Both the position numbers and the translations under genes were made by a program. From assembly GCF_000302595.1 (NCBI RefSeq), contig NZ_JH947127.1, forward strand, positions 700,126 through 764,125: a stretch of DNA of 64,000 bases, given 5' to 3'. How positions within the stretch are numbered: the stretch's first letter is position 1; each line of letters begins with the position of its first letter. The notes under the pieces are model-generated. The model did no database searches, had not been told where the DNA came from, and saw only the letters and a list, made by a program, of their open reading frames with translations. Shown here in pieces: positions 28,557 to 37,440 of this stretch. The stretch comes from Pedobacter arcticus A12 (lineage in GTDB: Bacteria > Bacteroidota > Bacteroidia > Sphingobacteriales > Sphingobacteriaceae).

Positions 28557-29612
28557 ATGAAACTGGATAACGATAAAGCCGAATTTCTAAAAGAAACCAT
28601 TCAACATTGGCAAAATAAAGGAATTATAAGTGCTGATAAAGCGGAAGAATTAAATAATAGTTTCACCGTCAAATCTTTCGACTGGCAAAAATTAGCCCAA
28701 TATGCCATCTACATTTCTTTAGCTTGTGGCGTTTTTGCACTAGGCTCTTTACTGCTCGACAAGCAAATTGCCAAAATCCTTTCTTCCTTATACAATACAC
28801 CAAATATTATCATTTGTGTTTTTTCATTGCTAGCGGCCACTTATTTTTTAATCGTTGGTAGTAAAAGAAGGCAGAAAAAGTCACATCGGGTTTTTAGTAA
28901 TGAGGCAATGCTGGTGGCAGGTGTTTTATTGATTGCTAATGGTTTGGCTTATTTGGGTAAAACCATCGACAAAAGTGCTGAGAACTATGCACTCCTGTTT
29001 TTGGCAGCTGTTCCCATATACGCGTTTTTAGGTTATTATTTCAAATCGAGGCTAATATGGATTTTTGCTTTATTCTCGTTAGGAGCTTGGTTTGGTACAC
29101 AAAGCAGCTATTTGAGTAAAAGCAATTTTTACTTTTTAGGAATGAACTATCCATTGAGGTTTGTTTGCTTTGGATTGGTTCTTACTACCCTATCTTTTCT
29201 TTTTGTTTATTTTAAAAAACTAAAGGATTTTCAGTTTGCAACCTATTTTGTTGGTCTGTTATATACTTTTATAGCGCTGTGGTTGCTATCCATATTTGGA
29301 AATTTTGGACGTATTGATGACTGGTATAAGGTTAGCCAGCTAAGTTTATACGGGTGGGCAGGTTTATCTATTGCGACATGTTTAATTACCTTTTATCTAG
29401 GATTTAGGTTTAAAGATGAACTGGCCAGAGAATTTGGAGCTACTTTCCTAATCATTAACTTATATTCTCGTTTTTTCGAATACTTTTGGGATACTTGGCA
29501 TAAAGCAATTTTCTTTTTAGTGTTAGCCCTGTCATTCTGGCTAATTGGCCGAAAAGCAGAAAAAATCAGGAACGTGGAGTTTTTAAAAGAAGAAACTGAT
29601 TTAAAAAACTAA
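28557..29612 (+). CDS. DUF2157-like multi-pass membrane protein
   Basis: A 351-residue protein starting with a cytoplasmic helix (LKETIQHWQNKGIISADKAEELNNSF) of the DUF2157 type, followed by about nine or ten hydrophobic segments. The ATG at 28557 is chosen over the TTG just before it. No catalytic motif is seen and the function is unknown. It follows ribF after 24 bases and is probably read from the same transcript. Confidence 0.7.
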   Translation: MKLDNDKAEFLKETIQHWQNKGIISADKAEELNNSFTVKSFDWQKLAQYAIYISLACGVFALGSLLLDKQIAKILSSLYNTPNIIICVFSLLAATYFLIVGSKRRQKKSHRVFSNEAMLVAGVLLIANGLAYLGKTIDKSAENYALLFLAAVPIYAFLGYYFKSRLIWIFALFSLGAWFGTQSSYLSKSNFYFLGMNYPLRFVCFGLVLTTLSFLFVYFKKLKDFQFATYFVGLLYTFIALWLLSIFGNFGRIDDWYKVSQLSLYGWAGLSIATCLITFYLGFRFKDELAREFGATFLIINLYSRFFEYFWDTWHKAIFFLVLALSFWLIGRKAEKIRNVEFLKEETDLKN

Positions 29613-29636
29613 GATTCAAAAACAATAAAGTATAAA

Positions 29637-29657
29637 AAAAGCCCCATTCGGGGCTTT
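29637..29657. terminator. Convergent intrinsic terminator
   Basis: AAAAGCCCC, ATTC, GGGGCTTT forms a tight 8-bp hairpin with a run of T on the minus strand. It closes the minus-strand ytxJ unit and probably also the ribF run. Confidence 0.8.
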
Positions 29658-29659
29658 CA

Positions 29660-29989
29660 CTATTTTATAAGCTCTAAGGTCTCTTCTATATTTATATCTC
29701 CGTGAGATTGATCTAAAATACACTCCCCGTCTTTAATCAAAAGCAATTGCGGAGACTCATGGTGAACATTAAAAAGTTCGGCTATTTCTCCAGAAATAGC
29801 TCTGTGCGAAAGTAAATCTAAAAAATAAGGCTTTACGTTCTCCGGCAAATCGTCCAAATCCATATCCACTCTTTTCTTAGCCATCATACTGATGGAGCAA
29901 CGAGTGCTATGTTTAAAAATAACGCTATAACCAACAGTTGCTTTGATACGCTCTAACTGTTCTGTACTATCTAATGGAATCCAATTCAT
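29660..29989 (-). CDS. ytxJ: YtxJ-type monothiol bacilliredoxin
   Basis: A 109-residue thioredoxin-like protein. The active-site stretch is IFKHSTRCSISMMAKKR, with C31 as the only cysteine there, close to the KHSTRCPIS box of YtxJ, which acts on bacillithiol-mixed disulfides. It implies that the organism makes bacillithiol. Its ATG overlaps the stop of the upstream lipoprotein gene as ATGA, so the two are translationally coupled. Confidence 0.88.
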   Translation of the reverse strand: MNWIPLDSTEQLERIKATVGYSVIFKHSTRCSISMMAKKRVDMDLDDLPENVKPYFLDLLSHRAISGEIAELFNVHHESPQLLLIKDGECILDQSHGDINIEETLELIK

Positions 29990-30723
29990 GGTTTTAAAAA
30001 TATGTTCTTATCTACCTTCTTCAAAACCTTTGCCACAGGATAGTTAATTGCACTTTTACCATCAATATTTACTTTTCTAGTAGAAAGCTTCAAACCGTTT
30101 CCTAAATCCTGGTAAGGCATCCAATTAAAAACAGATGGTTTAGGCTGTTTCTGCAATAAAAACTTCCACCTTATAATTTCGCCTGTTTTATCATTTACAT
30201 ACAGCCAATATTGATCGCCGGGTGTTAATCCTACTTTATCAAAATTAAGATGAATAACATTACATAATGCTCCGTCAACGGTTTCGTCTGCATCGCGGGT
30301 TGTGTTTACTCCTTCATCCTGCAATTTAAGCGGAACCATTAACCAATAAGTATCATTGATGAACGCTCCATAAGCCTTCTTTAAGATTTGATCTGCTTCT
30401 GTACCTTGTTGCAGCACATTATCCACATAAACAGTACCTGCTTTCGTATTAACATTGAACAACACAATGGTCTTTTTACCCGAAGCATCAGACGTTTCTA
30501 AACGGTAATCTCCACTGTACCTATCCCAAAGATGCTTTCTTGCCGGCACAGCTTTCCCGCCTCTTTCTGGTGCAAAATCAAACTGAAAATAACGGCTTTT
30601 ATCAAACTTAGATTTACCGCCTACAGCTTTCCACACTTTTTCAAATACCTGTTCTTTTGTTTGTGCTTTAGTGCAAGAGCTAAGCATTACACAAAATAGT
30701 GCGTATAGAAAGAAAATTCTCAT
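29986..30723 (-). CDS. Outer-membrane lipoprotein of unknown role
   Basis: A 245-residue protein with a lipoprotein signal (LFCVMLSSC, Cys17). The mature part is rich in beta strands with WDRYSGDYRLE, YINDTYWL-like and DQYWLYVNDKTGEIIRWKFL segments, reminiscent of LolA/DUF6503-like lipid-binding folds. I do not recognise a firm family. It overlaps ytxJ by four bases, and a 39-codon lipoprotein gene lies just upstream on the same strand. Confidence 0.7.
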   Translation of the reverse strand: MRIFFLYALFCVMLSSCTKAQTKEQVFEKVWKAVGGKSKFDKSRYFQFDFAPERGGKAVPARKHLWDRYSGDYRLETSDASGKKTIVLFNVNTKAGTVYVDNVLQQGTEADQILKKAYGAFINDTYWLMVPLKLQDEGVNTTRDADETVDGALCNVIHLNFDKVGLTPGDQYWLYVNDKTGEIIRWKFLLQKQPKPSVFNWMPYQDLGNGLKLSTRKVNIDGKSAINYPVAKVLKKVDKNIFLKP

Positions 30724-30754
30724 GATTTAAATAATTAAGAAATTTGGAGTTGAC

Positions 30755-30874
30755 TTATCGTCTTCCTCGCGATTCTGGATAAGAATTATATGCTGGACAT
30801 AATTTAGAGGAACAGGACTGTAAAACAGTTCCTAAAATCATTACCGAGAGTATAATGAAGACTAGTTTTTTCAT
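30755..30874 (-). CDS. Small lipoprotein, 39 residues
   Basis: ATG at 30874, TAA ending at 30755. The peptide starts MKKLVFIILSVMILGTVLQS and has Cys21 at a good lipobox (VLQSC). The mature part has just 19 residues, CSSKLCPAYNSYPESRGRR. CPAY after a lipobox recurs in small lipoproteins of this phylum as I remember. It lies 31 bases upstream of the 245-residue lipoprotein gene in the same direction. It is too short for standard gene calls. Confidence 0.7.
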   Translation of the reverse strand: MKKLVFIILSVMILGTVLQSCSSKLCPAYNSYPESRGRR

Positions 30875-30999
30875 TTTTGTATGGTTAACGTTTTAAACGG
30901 ATAAACATTATTACGATGGTCAGTCGATTTTGTTTCGAAAAGCAATTTACACAAATTTAATAATTTGATTCAGCAGAAATTACGATTAAACTTCAATAC

Positions 31000-31488
31000 T
31001 TAAAGTGCAGTAGTAAAAGCAGCCATCTTTAACGCTGTTATTGCCGCCTCATCTCCTTTATTTCCATGCTTGCCACCTGCCCTATCTAAAGCTTGTTGTT
31101 GATTATCTGTTGTTAACACCCCAAAAATCACTGGTTTGGTGTGCTTAATACCAACATTTGCCAATCCGTTTGCAACTGCATTACAGATAAAGTCAAAATG
31201 TTTAGTTTCTCCTTGGATTACACATCCCAGACAGATTACGGCATCTAATTCTTTATTGCTCAACATTAAATCAGCACCTGCAATTAACTCATAGCTACCT
31301 GCAACTTCAACAGAAACAATGTTCTCTTCTTTTACATGATGTTTAATCAAAGAATCATATGCTCCGCGGTACAAGGCGCCAGTTACTTCGGCATTCCAAG
31401 CTCCCACTACAATCCCAAACTTATAAACTGTGCCTAATGGCACTGTAGTATGTGAAAAATCGGAAAGGTTTTTAAGATCTGAAGCCAT
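31000..31488 (-). CDS. ribH: 6,7-dimethyl-8-ribityllumazine synthase
   Basis: A 162-residue enzyme that makes the direct precursor of riboflavin and assembles as 60-mers or smaller rings. VGAWNAEVTGALYRGA (substrate loop), VAGSYELIAGADLML, CLGCVIQGETKHFDFICNAV (with the catalytic His in KHFDF) and PVIFGVLTTDNQQQALDRAGGKHGNKGDEAA are all present. It follows the TPR gene with a terminator between, 14 bases before its start. Confidence 0.96.
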   Translation of the reverse strand: MASDLKNLSDFSHTTVPLGTVYKFGIVVGAWNAEVTGALYRGAYDSLIKHHVKEENIVSVEVAGSYELIAGADLMLSNKELDAVICLGCVIQGETKHFDFICNAVANGLANVGIKHTKPVIFGVLTTDNQQQALDRAGGKHGNKGDEAAITALKMAAFTTAL

Positions 31489-31502
31489 AATTAAATAAAA
31501 AA

Positions 31503-31527
31503 AGGTTAGCTGTGTGCAACTAACCTC
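31503..31527 (-). terminator. Terminator between the TPR gene and ribH
   Basis: AGGTTAG (31503-31509) pairs with CTAACCT (31520-31526), followed on the minus strand by seven T. It sits 15 bases before the ribH start, so part of the transcripts from the TPR promoter should stop before ribH. Confidence 0.7.
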
Positions 31528-31548
31528 TATATTTTAAAATTTTATAAA

Positions 31549-32223
31549 TTACAATTTACCTTGCGCCCTAGCGATATACATATCAATAGTAGTTGCCGTT
31601 GCACTTTCTGGATAATCAGTTTTAATTTTACTGTAAGTATCTACAGCTGCTTTAAAGTTTTTTTGCTCTTCATAAACTAAACCCAATTTCTTTAAGAAAA
31701 TTGGTGCAGCAAAAAGATTATCACCTTTTGAGCTCGCTTTTTTGTAAAAAGTAACAGCTTGGTCGTAATCCTTAAGTTCTACGTAAGCATCGCCTGCAGC
31801 GCCTAATGCTTCTGGAGCAAGGATAGCATCTGTACCATTATATTTTGTTAAGCTTTCTGCGGCTTTTTGGTACTCACCTTTGTTTAAGTAAGCAATACCT
31901 ACATAGTAATAAGCTAAATTAGCAGATTTGGTGTTATCGTATTCTGCAATTATTTTTTCGAAACCTGGGAAGTTTCCGTCTCCTTTAATGGCTTTATCCC
32001 ATTCTTTCTGCTCCCAATAAGACTGTGCTTTGTACATTTGATTTACAGCTTCAGTCTCGCGTGGAGCTAAATAAAATTTCTGATAAGCAAAAAACAATAC
32101 AACCAATCCTACGATTGTTGCCGCAATAACAATAAGACTTTTTTTATTCTCTTGTATAAAGTCACTGGTTTTACCCATTGATGATGCTAGATTTACTGAC
32201 TGTTCGTGTTGTGTATTCGACAT
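31549..32223 (-). CDS. Membrane-anchored TPR protein (YfgM-like)
   Basis: A 224-residue protein with one transmembrane segment at about 30-50 (KSLIVIAATIVGLVVLFFAY) and a periplasmic domain of tetratricopeptide repeats (ANLAYYYVGIAYLNKGEYQKAAESL, EALGAAGDAYVELKDYDQAVTFYKKAS, KKLGLVYEEQKNFKAAVDTYSKI). This is the layout of YfgM, a partner of the Sec translocon and periplasmic chaperones. A near-perfect promoter lies at 32246-32275. Confidence 0.85.
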   Translation of the reverse strand: MSNTQHEQSVNLASSMGKTSDFIQENKKSLIVIAATIVGLVVLFFAYQKFYLAPRETEAVNQMYKAQSYWEQKEWDKAIKGDGNFPGFEKIIAEYDNTKSANLAYYYVGIAYLNKGEYQKAAESLTKYNGTDAILAPEALGAAGDAYVELKDYDQAVTFYKKASSKGDNLFAAPIFLKKLGLVYEEQKNFKAAVDTYSKIKTDYPESATATTIDMYIARAQGKL

Positions 32224-32245
32224 TTTAGGGTTCTATTAAAGATTG

Positions 32246-32275
32246 CAAAAATAGTGTTTTAGTTAAAAACAACAA
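32246..32275 (-). promoter_or_regulatory. Promoter of the TPR gene
   Basis: Minus strand: TTG (32275-32273), exactly 19 bases, TATTTTTG (32253-32246). This fits TTG-N19-TAnnTTTG fully and would start the RNA within about 20 bases of the ATG at 32223. Confidence 0.7.
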
Positions 32276-32419
32276 CCAAATATTTAAATTATTGTAATAT
32301 AGTACTATTAACTGCATTTAACGTAAGCAGGAGCGCTATTTTTAAAATAATTTTGCTGATTATTGGCTAATAAAACGCTTAAAGCCGATTATCATCGGCT
32401 GATTTCTTAAATTCGCGTC

Positions 32420-33526
32420 ATGTATCTAAAAAAAATCACGCTAGTAAACTTCAAAAGTTACGACGAAGCCGAGCTTAGTTTTATTGATGGAGCAAATGCC
32501 TTTACCGGCAATAATGGCGCTGGCAAAACCAATTTATTAGATGCGATACATTACCTCTCTCTCTGCAAAAGTTATTTTAACCCAATTGATAGCCAGCAGA
32601 TCAAACAAGAGCGTGATTTGTTTATGCTACAAGGTGTTTTCGATAAAAACGAGAACGATGAATTGATTGCTTGTGGCGTAAAAAAGAATCAAAAAAAACA
32701 ATTTAAGCGCAACAAAAAAGAATATCAGCGCTTGGCAGATCATATTGGCTTGTTTCCGTTGGTGATGATTTCGCCGAACGACATTTCCTTGATTTTAGAA
32801 GGAAGTGAAGAAAGACGGAAATTTATTGACACTGTGATCTCTTTAACGGATGCCAAGTACTTGGACGAACTTATCATATACAATAAGACACTCCAAAACA
32901 GAAATGCTTTATTAAAACAGATTGCAGATAGCGGCAGGTACGATCCAACTTTATTAGAGATCTTTGATGAGCAATTGATTAGCTCTGGAAACAAGATATT
33001 TGCCAAAAGGCAGTCTTTTATGCAAATTTTTACACCGGTTTTTGACCAGCATTATCAGTATTTAACAGATGAGGCAGAAAGTGTTAGTCTGGTTTACGAG
33101 TCACCACTGCTACATGCAGATTTCGCCACTATTTTAAAGCAGAACCTAGAGAAAGACCGGATTTTACAACGCACTAGCCAAGGTATCCATAGAGATGATT
33201 TGGTTTTTCAAGTACATGAAAATATGCCTTTGAAAAAATTTGGTTCGCAAGGGCAACAAAAGTCTTTTTTAATTGCATTAAAATTAGCTAAATACTCTTT
33301 TATCTATCAGCAAAAAGGATTTAAGCCTTTGCTTTTATTAGATGATATTTTTGACAAGCTTGATGATTTACGAATCACAAAACTTATGAAAATGGTTTCG
33401 GCAGACAATTTTGGGCAATTGTTTATCACCGATACCAACGCCGAAAGGGTAAAGCGTATATTTGAAGACATTAAGGTTGATTTAAACTTATTTGAAATCA
33501 ATAACAGCATTGTAAGCCATGAGTAG
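32420..33526 (+). CDS. recF: DNA replication and repair protein RecF
   Basis: A 368-residue SMC-like ATPase that loads RecA at gapped DNA. Walker A is GNNGAGKTNLLDAIHYLS (about 30-47), the ABC signature is KKFGSQGQQKSFLIALKLA, and Walker B is PLLLLDDIFDKLDD. The first residues MYLKKITLVNFKSYDEAEL are typical. It overlaps the DUF721 gene by 8 bases. dnaA, dnaN and gyrB, frequent neighbours elsewhere, are not here. Confidence 0.95.
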   Translation: MYLKKITLVNFKSYDEAELSFIDGANAFTGNNGAGKTNLLDAIHYLSLCKSYFNPIDSQQIKQERDLFMLQGVFDKNENDELIACGVKKNQKKQFKRNKKEYQRLADHIGLFPLVMISPNDISLILEGSEERRKFIDTVISLTDAKYLDELIIYNKTLQNRNALLKQIADSGRYDPTLLEIFDEQLISSGNKIFAKRQSFMQIFTPVFDQHYQYLTDEAESVSLVYESPLLHADFATILKQNLEKDRILQRTSQGIHRDDLVFQVHENMPLKKFGSQGQQKSFLIALKLAKYSFIYQQKGFKPLLLLDDIFDKLDDLRITKLMKMVSADNFGQLFITDTNAERVKRIFEDIKVDLNLFEINNSIVSHE

Positions 33527-33809
33527 AGATAATGATAAAACGCTAAAGGAGGCAATGGACCAAATGCTAAAAGTTTATCGATTAAAACATAAATTTGATG
33601 AAACACATGCGGTAGAATCTTGGGAAACTATTGTGGGAAAAGCAGTAGCAAACCGTACCAAAGAAATCTTCATCAGAGATAAAAAACTTTTCGTACGCAT
33701 AGAATCGTCAGTTGTAAAAAACGAGCTTACTATTATGAGAGCCCAAATCATGGTCAATCTAAACGAAAAAGCAGGATCGGAAGTGGTATCGGAAATTATT
33801 TTTTTATAA
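33519..33809 (+). CDS. DUF721 protein (DciA-like)
   Basis: A 96-residue protein. DNDKTLKEAMDQMLKVYRLKHKFDETHAVESWETIVGKAVANRTKEIFIRDKKLFVRIESSVVKNELTIMR matches the DUF721 core, whose proteobacterial member DciA loads the replicative helicase. It overlaps recF by 8 bases, so translation is coupled. A role in replication or restart is likely from this pairing (inference). Confidence 0.88.
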   Translation: MSRDNDKTLKEAMDQMLKVYRLKHKFDETHAVESWETIVGKAVANRTKEIFIRDKKLFVRIESSVVKNELTIMRAQIMVNLNEKAGSEVVSEIIFL

Positions 33810-33823
33810 TTTAGCTTCTCAAA

Positions 33824-35029
33824 TTATCCAAACACATTATATTCTGGTTTCCAGCTTTGCAAGGTATTCGTGTACATTGCTTCGTTTGCCAAATGAACAC
33901 AAACAGCAGTAGTTGCGCCTGTTAATACGTTCGATGTTGGTTCCACTTGTTTATAAATGCAGTTATAAAAATCCTTTAAACAATACCAGCTTCCATCTTT
34001 TTCTTTATCAGCAATAATTGGCACACCGCCCTCTTTATTCCACTCAATTTTTGTAGCTCCAGTAACGCCATCTACGGTCTGTAACTCCTTTAAGGCTTTC
34101 TTTTCAGGATAAAAAACGGCATCATTAATCAACATTGAAATCATGCCTTTAGTTCCTTTAATTCTAAATAAGTAACCATCATGTTCATTGGATAAAGTAG
34201 AACCAAAATTACCGATCATGTTCTCTTTCCCATACCTAAACATTACCTGTATGTTGTCAAAAGTTTCTCTCCCGTCTTTATAATTATCAATTCCACCAGT
34301 TGCCATAATATGTGTAGGATGCGTATCAAAAGCCCAGTTGATAAAATCTATCTGGTGCGATAGCAGCTCAGCAGCCAATCCTCCTGAATATTCTTTGTAC
34401 ATCCGCCAATTTACTTGGCGCTCTAAATCTGGATTAGGAACAGATCGTCTCCAATTATTATTCCGATCCCAACGACAATCAATTTGCGTTATTTTACCTA
34501 AATATCCTTTCTGAATCATCTCCTTTACTTTAAAATACAAAGGTGCATATCTGTATTGATGACCGACCTGCAGAATTTGGTTGGGATGCTTTTCTTTTAA
34601 CTTAACCAATTCCAATGCTTGCGGAATGTTATAAGTCATGGCTTTTTCTAAATAAATATGCTTATTATTTAGTAAAGCAGCTTTTGCAATTTCAAAATGT
34701 TCGCTTAACGTAGTTGAAATAATTACCGCGTCAACATTTTTTGATTTTAACAGTACCTGGTAATCTGTGAAACTTTCAAACTTGGCGTTGCCCAATATCT
34801 TTTTAGCATTATCCAACCGAAAATCCAGTACATCACAAATTGCAGTCACCTCAAACCATTGAGGCATGGTTTGCATTGTCTTTATAAGCCCAGTTCCTCT
34901 ATCCCCACAACCAATTACGGCTATTTTAAGTTTAATGTCATCTGCTTCAATTGCTTTAACAATTGGATTTTGCAATAAAACGCCACCAGCTAATAAACTA
35001 GATTTTTGTATAAAACTTCTTCTTTTCAT
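33824..35029 (-). CDS. Gfo/Idh/MocA oxidoreductase, Tat-exported
   Basis: A 401-residue NAD(P)-dependent oxidoreductase. The N-terminus MKRRSFIQKSSLLAGGVLL is a Tat-type signal. The Rossmann motif IAVIGCGDRGTGLI follows at about 36, and the EKP-like catalytic box is IYLEKAMTYN. It ends the operon that also holds ApbE, a second Gfo/Idh enzyme and a DUF1080 hydrolase. Tat export would carry the folded enzyme with its bound cofactor. Likely substrates are glycosides or inositols oxidised at C3 (inference from context). Confidence 0.85.
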   Translation of the reverse strand: MKRRSFIQKSSLLAGGVLLQNPIVKAIEADDIKLKIAVIGCGDRGTGLIKTMQTMPQWFEVTAICDVLDFRLDNAKKILGNAKFESFTDYQVLLKSKNVDAVIISTTLSEHFEIAKAALLNNKHIYLEKAMTYNIPQALELVKLKEKHPNQILQVGHQYRYAPLYFKVKEMIQKGYLGKITQIDCRWDRNNNWRRSVPNPDLERQVNWRMYKEYSGGLAAELLSHQIDFINWAFDTHPTHIMATGGIDNYKDGRETFDNIQVMFRYGKENMIGNFGSTLSNEHDGYLFRIKGTKGMISMLINDAVFYPEKKALKELQTVDGVTGATKIEWNKEGGVPIIADKEKDGSWYCLKDFYNCIYKQVEPTSNVLTGATTAVCVHLANEAMYTNTLQSWKPEYNVFG

Positions 35030-35030
35030 T

Positions 35031-36074
35031 TCAAAATTTCTTAATCACAGGAAAACCAACACTGCATGTATCTCTCACAATTCCGTTCTCTCTGTAGACT
35101 AAATAAGCCGACAAGTCCTTCTGCTTAGCTAAAAAAGCCATGGCATTTTTGAAACCTAAGCCCATCAAAACATTATCATAGCCATCGGCAGTAATTGCAT
35201 CTTTTGCGTAAACCGTAACACTTATCATATCATTTTGCAAATAATACCCTGTTTTAGGATCAATTAAATGATTGATTTTTTTACTACCTGCTTGGTAAAA
35301 CTTACGGTAATTGCCCGAAGTGGTTATTGCACCGTTTTCAATTTCAATATACTTTTGTATTGGCGAAAAATCGCTATCATTCACGGCCTCAATCCCTACT
35401 TTAAACTTTTCGTTACCTGGTTTTTCTCCCTTCACCCTAAGTTCGCCACCAATCTCAACAATGTAGCTGTCTATCTTCTTTTCCTCTAAAAAATCTGCAA
35501 CTACATCAACGGAGTATCCTTGTGCAACACCATTAACATCTATTTTAACATCAGGATTATCTTTAATTAACTCATTTCCTTTGATTTTCAAATGCTGATA
35601 GCCTATATTTTTCAGGATAGCTTTTATCTCGTTTGAATCTGGCAGATTCGCGGGTTTAACTGGTCCAAACCCCCAAGCACTCACCAATGAATAAACAGTA
35701 ATATCAAAAATACCATCACTATTTTTGGAGATTTCCAACGATTTTTCTGCCACATTTTTAAAGTGCTCGTCCATTTTAACGCCACTTTTCGAATTGTTAA
35801 ATTCGGTTATTAGGCTGTATGATTTATAAACCGACATGGAACTATCAATTTTATTAAGAATGCTATCAACCTGATTTTTTGACACCAATTGCGATGCTGC
35901 ATAATAATTAATGGTGTAGCTTGTTCCTTGCGCAGAACCTGTTAGGGAATAAAGATTGAGTTTAGCGTGATTTCTAAATCCACTAAAAATTAACACAAAC
36001 CCAATTAAAAAAAACAAAAACACACTTTTAGCTTTATATATCCAACTAAAAACATGCAATAACATAAACTTCAT
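35031..36074 (-). CDS. apbE: FAD:protein FMN transferase (ApbE)
   Basis: A 347-residue enzyme with an N-terminal membrane segment (about 15-30) and the ApbE domain. DVNGVAQGYSVDVVADFLEE, NHLIDPKTGYYLQND and YAKDAITADGYDNVLMGLG give the flavin- and metal-binding residues. The family covalently attaches FMN to Thr or Ser of exported proteins. It lies one base after, and one gene before, two Gfo/Idh oxidoreductase genes. That is an unusual place; the usual partners (Nqr, Rnf, flavinylated reductases) are absent. Confidence 0.9.
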   Translation of the reverse strand: MKFMLLHVFSWIYKAKSVFLFFLIGFVLIFSGFRNHAKLNLYSLTGSAQGTSYTINYYAASQLVSKNQVDSILNKIDSSMSVYKSYSLITEFNNSKSGVKMDEHFKNVAEKSLEISKNSDGIFDITVYSLVSAWGFGPVKPANLPDSNEIKAILKNIGYQHLKIKGNELIKDNPDVKIDVNGVAQGYSVDVVADFLEEKKIDSYIVEIGGELRVKGEKPGNEKFKVGIEAVNDSDFSPIQKYIEIENGAITTSGNYRKFYQAGSKKINHLIDPKTGYYLQNDMISVTVYAKDAITADGYDNVLMGLGFKNAMAFLAKQKDLSAYLVYRENGIVRDTCSVGFPVIKKF

Positions 36075-36077
36075 TTA

Positions 36078-37433
36078 TTAATATTTAAAGATTTTTCCAT
36101 TTACCATTACTTCTTGTGTAGTTTCGTCAAAGGTTGCCTTATAACCGGTTCTAGCGGAAGCATTAGTCATAATATTTGCGATAGAGTGGTAGTAACCCGC
36201 TTCTACAGGTGCATGCGTTTCCTTTCTACTTCTTATGCACTCCATCCAATTGCGCATGTGGTTGGTTACCAAATCATCTGCACCAGCATCTGCAGCCGAA
36301 TCAACTTTTACCAGTTCGGCAAGTTTTAGGTTAGGAAGCAAATTGGGTTTCATACCCATTACAGAAGCATGGCGCTCGGTTAAACCGCCCGTTGGAGAAA
36401 CTGTATTGGTAATTAAATTTAGCTCACCGCCGTTGGCGTAATAAATCTCGGCCGGTTTTTCGTCGCCATTATGCATCCTGGAAGTAAACACTACTTGAAA
36501 ACCATCGTCTTTCTTGTTCTGTGGGCCGTAATCAAAAACAGCGGTTGTTGTATCCCAGTTTCTACGTCCATCTTTCCATTGGTAAATTCCACCATTTGCA
36601 ACAACACTCCGTGGATGCTGTAAACCTGTAAACCAATGTACTGTATCAATCTGATGACTCATCCATTGACCTGGCATTCCGGATGAATAAGGCCAGAACA
36701 ACCGATATTCCAAATACTTTCTTGGATCCCACGCCTCAAACGGACGGTTCATCAAAAAACGTTTCCAATCCGTATCCTGTTCCTTTATTTTAGCTACCAA
36801 ATCCGGGCGTCTCCAACGGCCGGGCTGGTTCACATTCCAGCTGAGCTCAACCATCGTAATATCACCAAACTTACCTTGCTGAATAAAATCGGCCGCAGCC
36901 TTATAGTTTTTTCCGCTCCGTCTCTGCGATCCAATCTGCACAATTTGCTTAGATGCTTTTACAGCCTTAAGCGCTGCCCGGTTATCAGACATGGTTTCTG
37001 CAAATGGTTTTTCGCAATAAACATCACAACCGGCATTTACCGCTTCTATGGTGTGCAAAGCGTGTTGAAAATCAGCTGTGCTTACAATTACAGCATCCAA
37101 ATCTTTCATCGCGTAAAGCTCATCGTTATTTCTGCAAGCCTTTATATCATGCCCGATTAACCCTTTGATATGGTTTACACCGAGTTCTCGGCGATAATTC
37201 CATAAATCAGAAACTCCCACGATATCAAAATTCAATTCTTTGTTGCTTTTCAAAAAGCTTGGCATTAGCGCCGATGTAAATCTATCTGAAAAACCGACTA
37301 CCCCTACCCTCACTCGATCATTCGCACCAATAATATTTCCGTAGCTTTTTGCGCTCAAACCCATTGTACCCAAATAAGTCCCAGCTGCGGCTATTGCCGA
37401 ATTTTTTATAAATTTTCTTCTAGTATTGTCCAT
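36078..37433 (-). CDS. Gfo/Idh/MocA oxidoreductase, Tat-exported
   Basis: A 451-residue enzyme. MDNTRRKFIKNSAIAAAGTYLG is a Tat signal with twin arginines. VRVGVVGFSDRFTSAL is the Rossmann motif, and CEKPFAETMSDNRAAL holds the EKP catalytic box. The substrate domain includes MSHQIDTVHWFTGLQHPRSVVANGG. It is a paralogue of the 33824-35029 product but clearly divergent. It begins 7 bases after the DUF1080 gene, so hydrolase and oxidase are cotranscribed. Confidence 0.87.
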   Translation of the reverse strand: MDNTRRKFIKNSAIAAAGTYLGTMGLSAKSYGNIIGANDRVRVGVVGFSDRFTSALMPSFLKSNKELNFDIVGVSDLWNYRRELGVNHIKGLIGHDIKACRNNDELYAMKDLDAVIVSTADFQHALHTIEAVNAGCDVYCEKPFAETMSDNRAALKAVKASKQIVQIGSQRRSGKNYKAAADFIQQGKFGDITMVELSWNVNQPGRWRRPDLVAKIKEQDTDWKRFLMNRPFEAWDPRKYLEYRLFWPYSSGMPGQWMSHQIDTVHWFTGLQHPRSVVANGGIYQWKDGRRNWDTTTAVFDYGPQNKKDDGFQVVFTSRMHNGDEKPAEIYYANGGELNLITNTVSPTGGLTERHASVMGMKPNLLPNLKLAELVKVDSAADAGADDLVTNHMRNWMECIRSRKETHAPVEAGYYHSIANIMTNASARTGYKATFDETTQEVMVNGKIFKY

Positions 37434-37440
37434 TTGGTAA

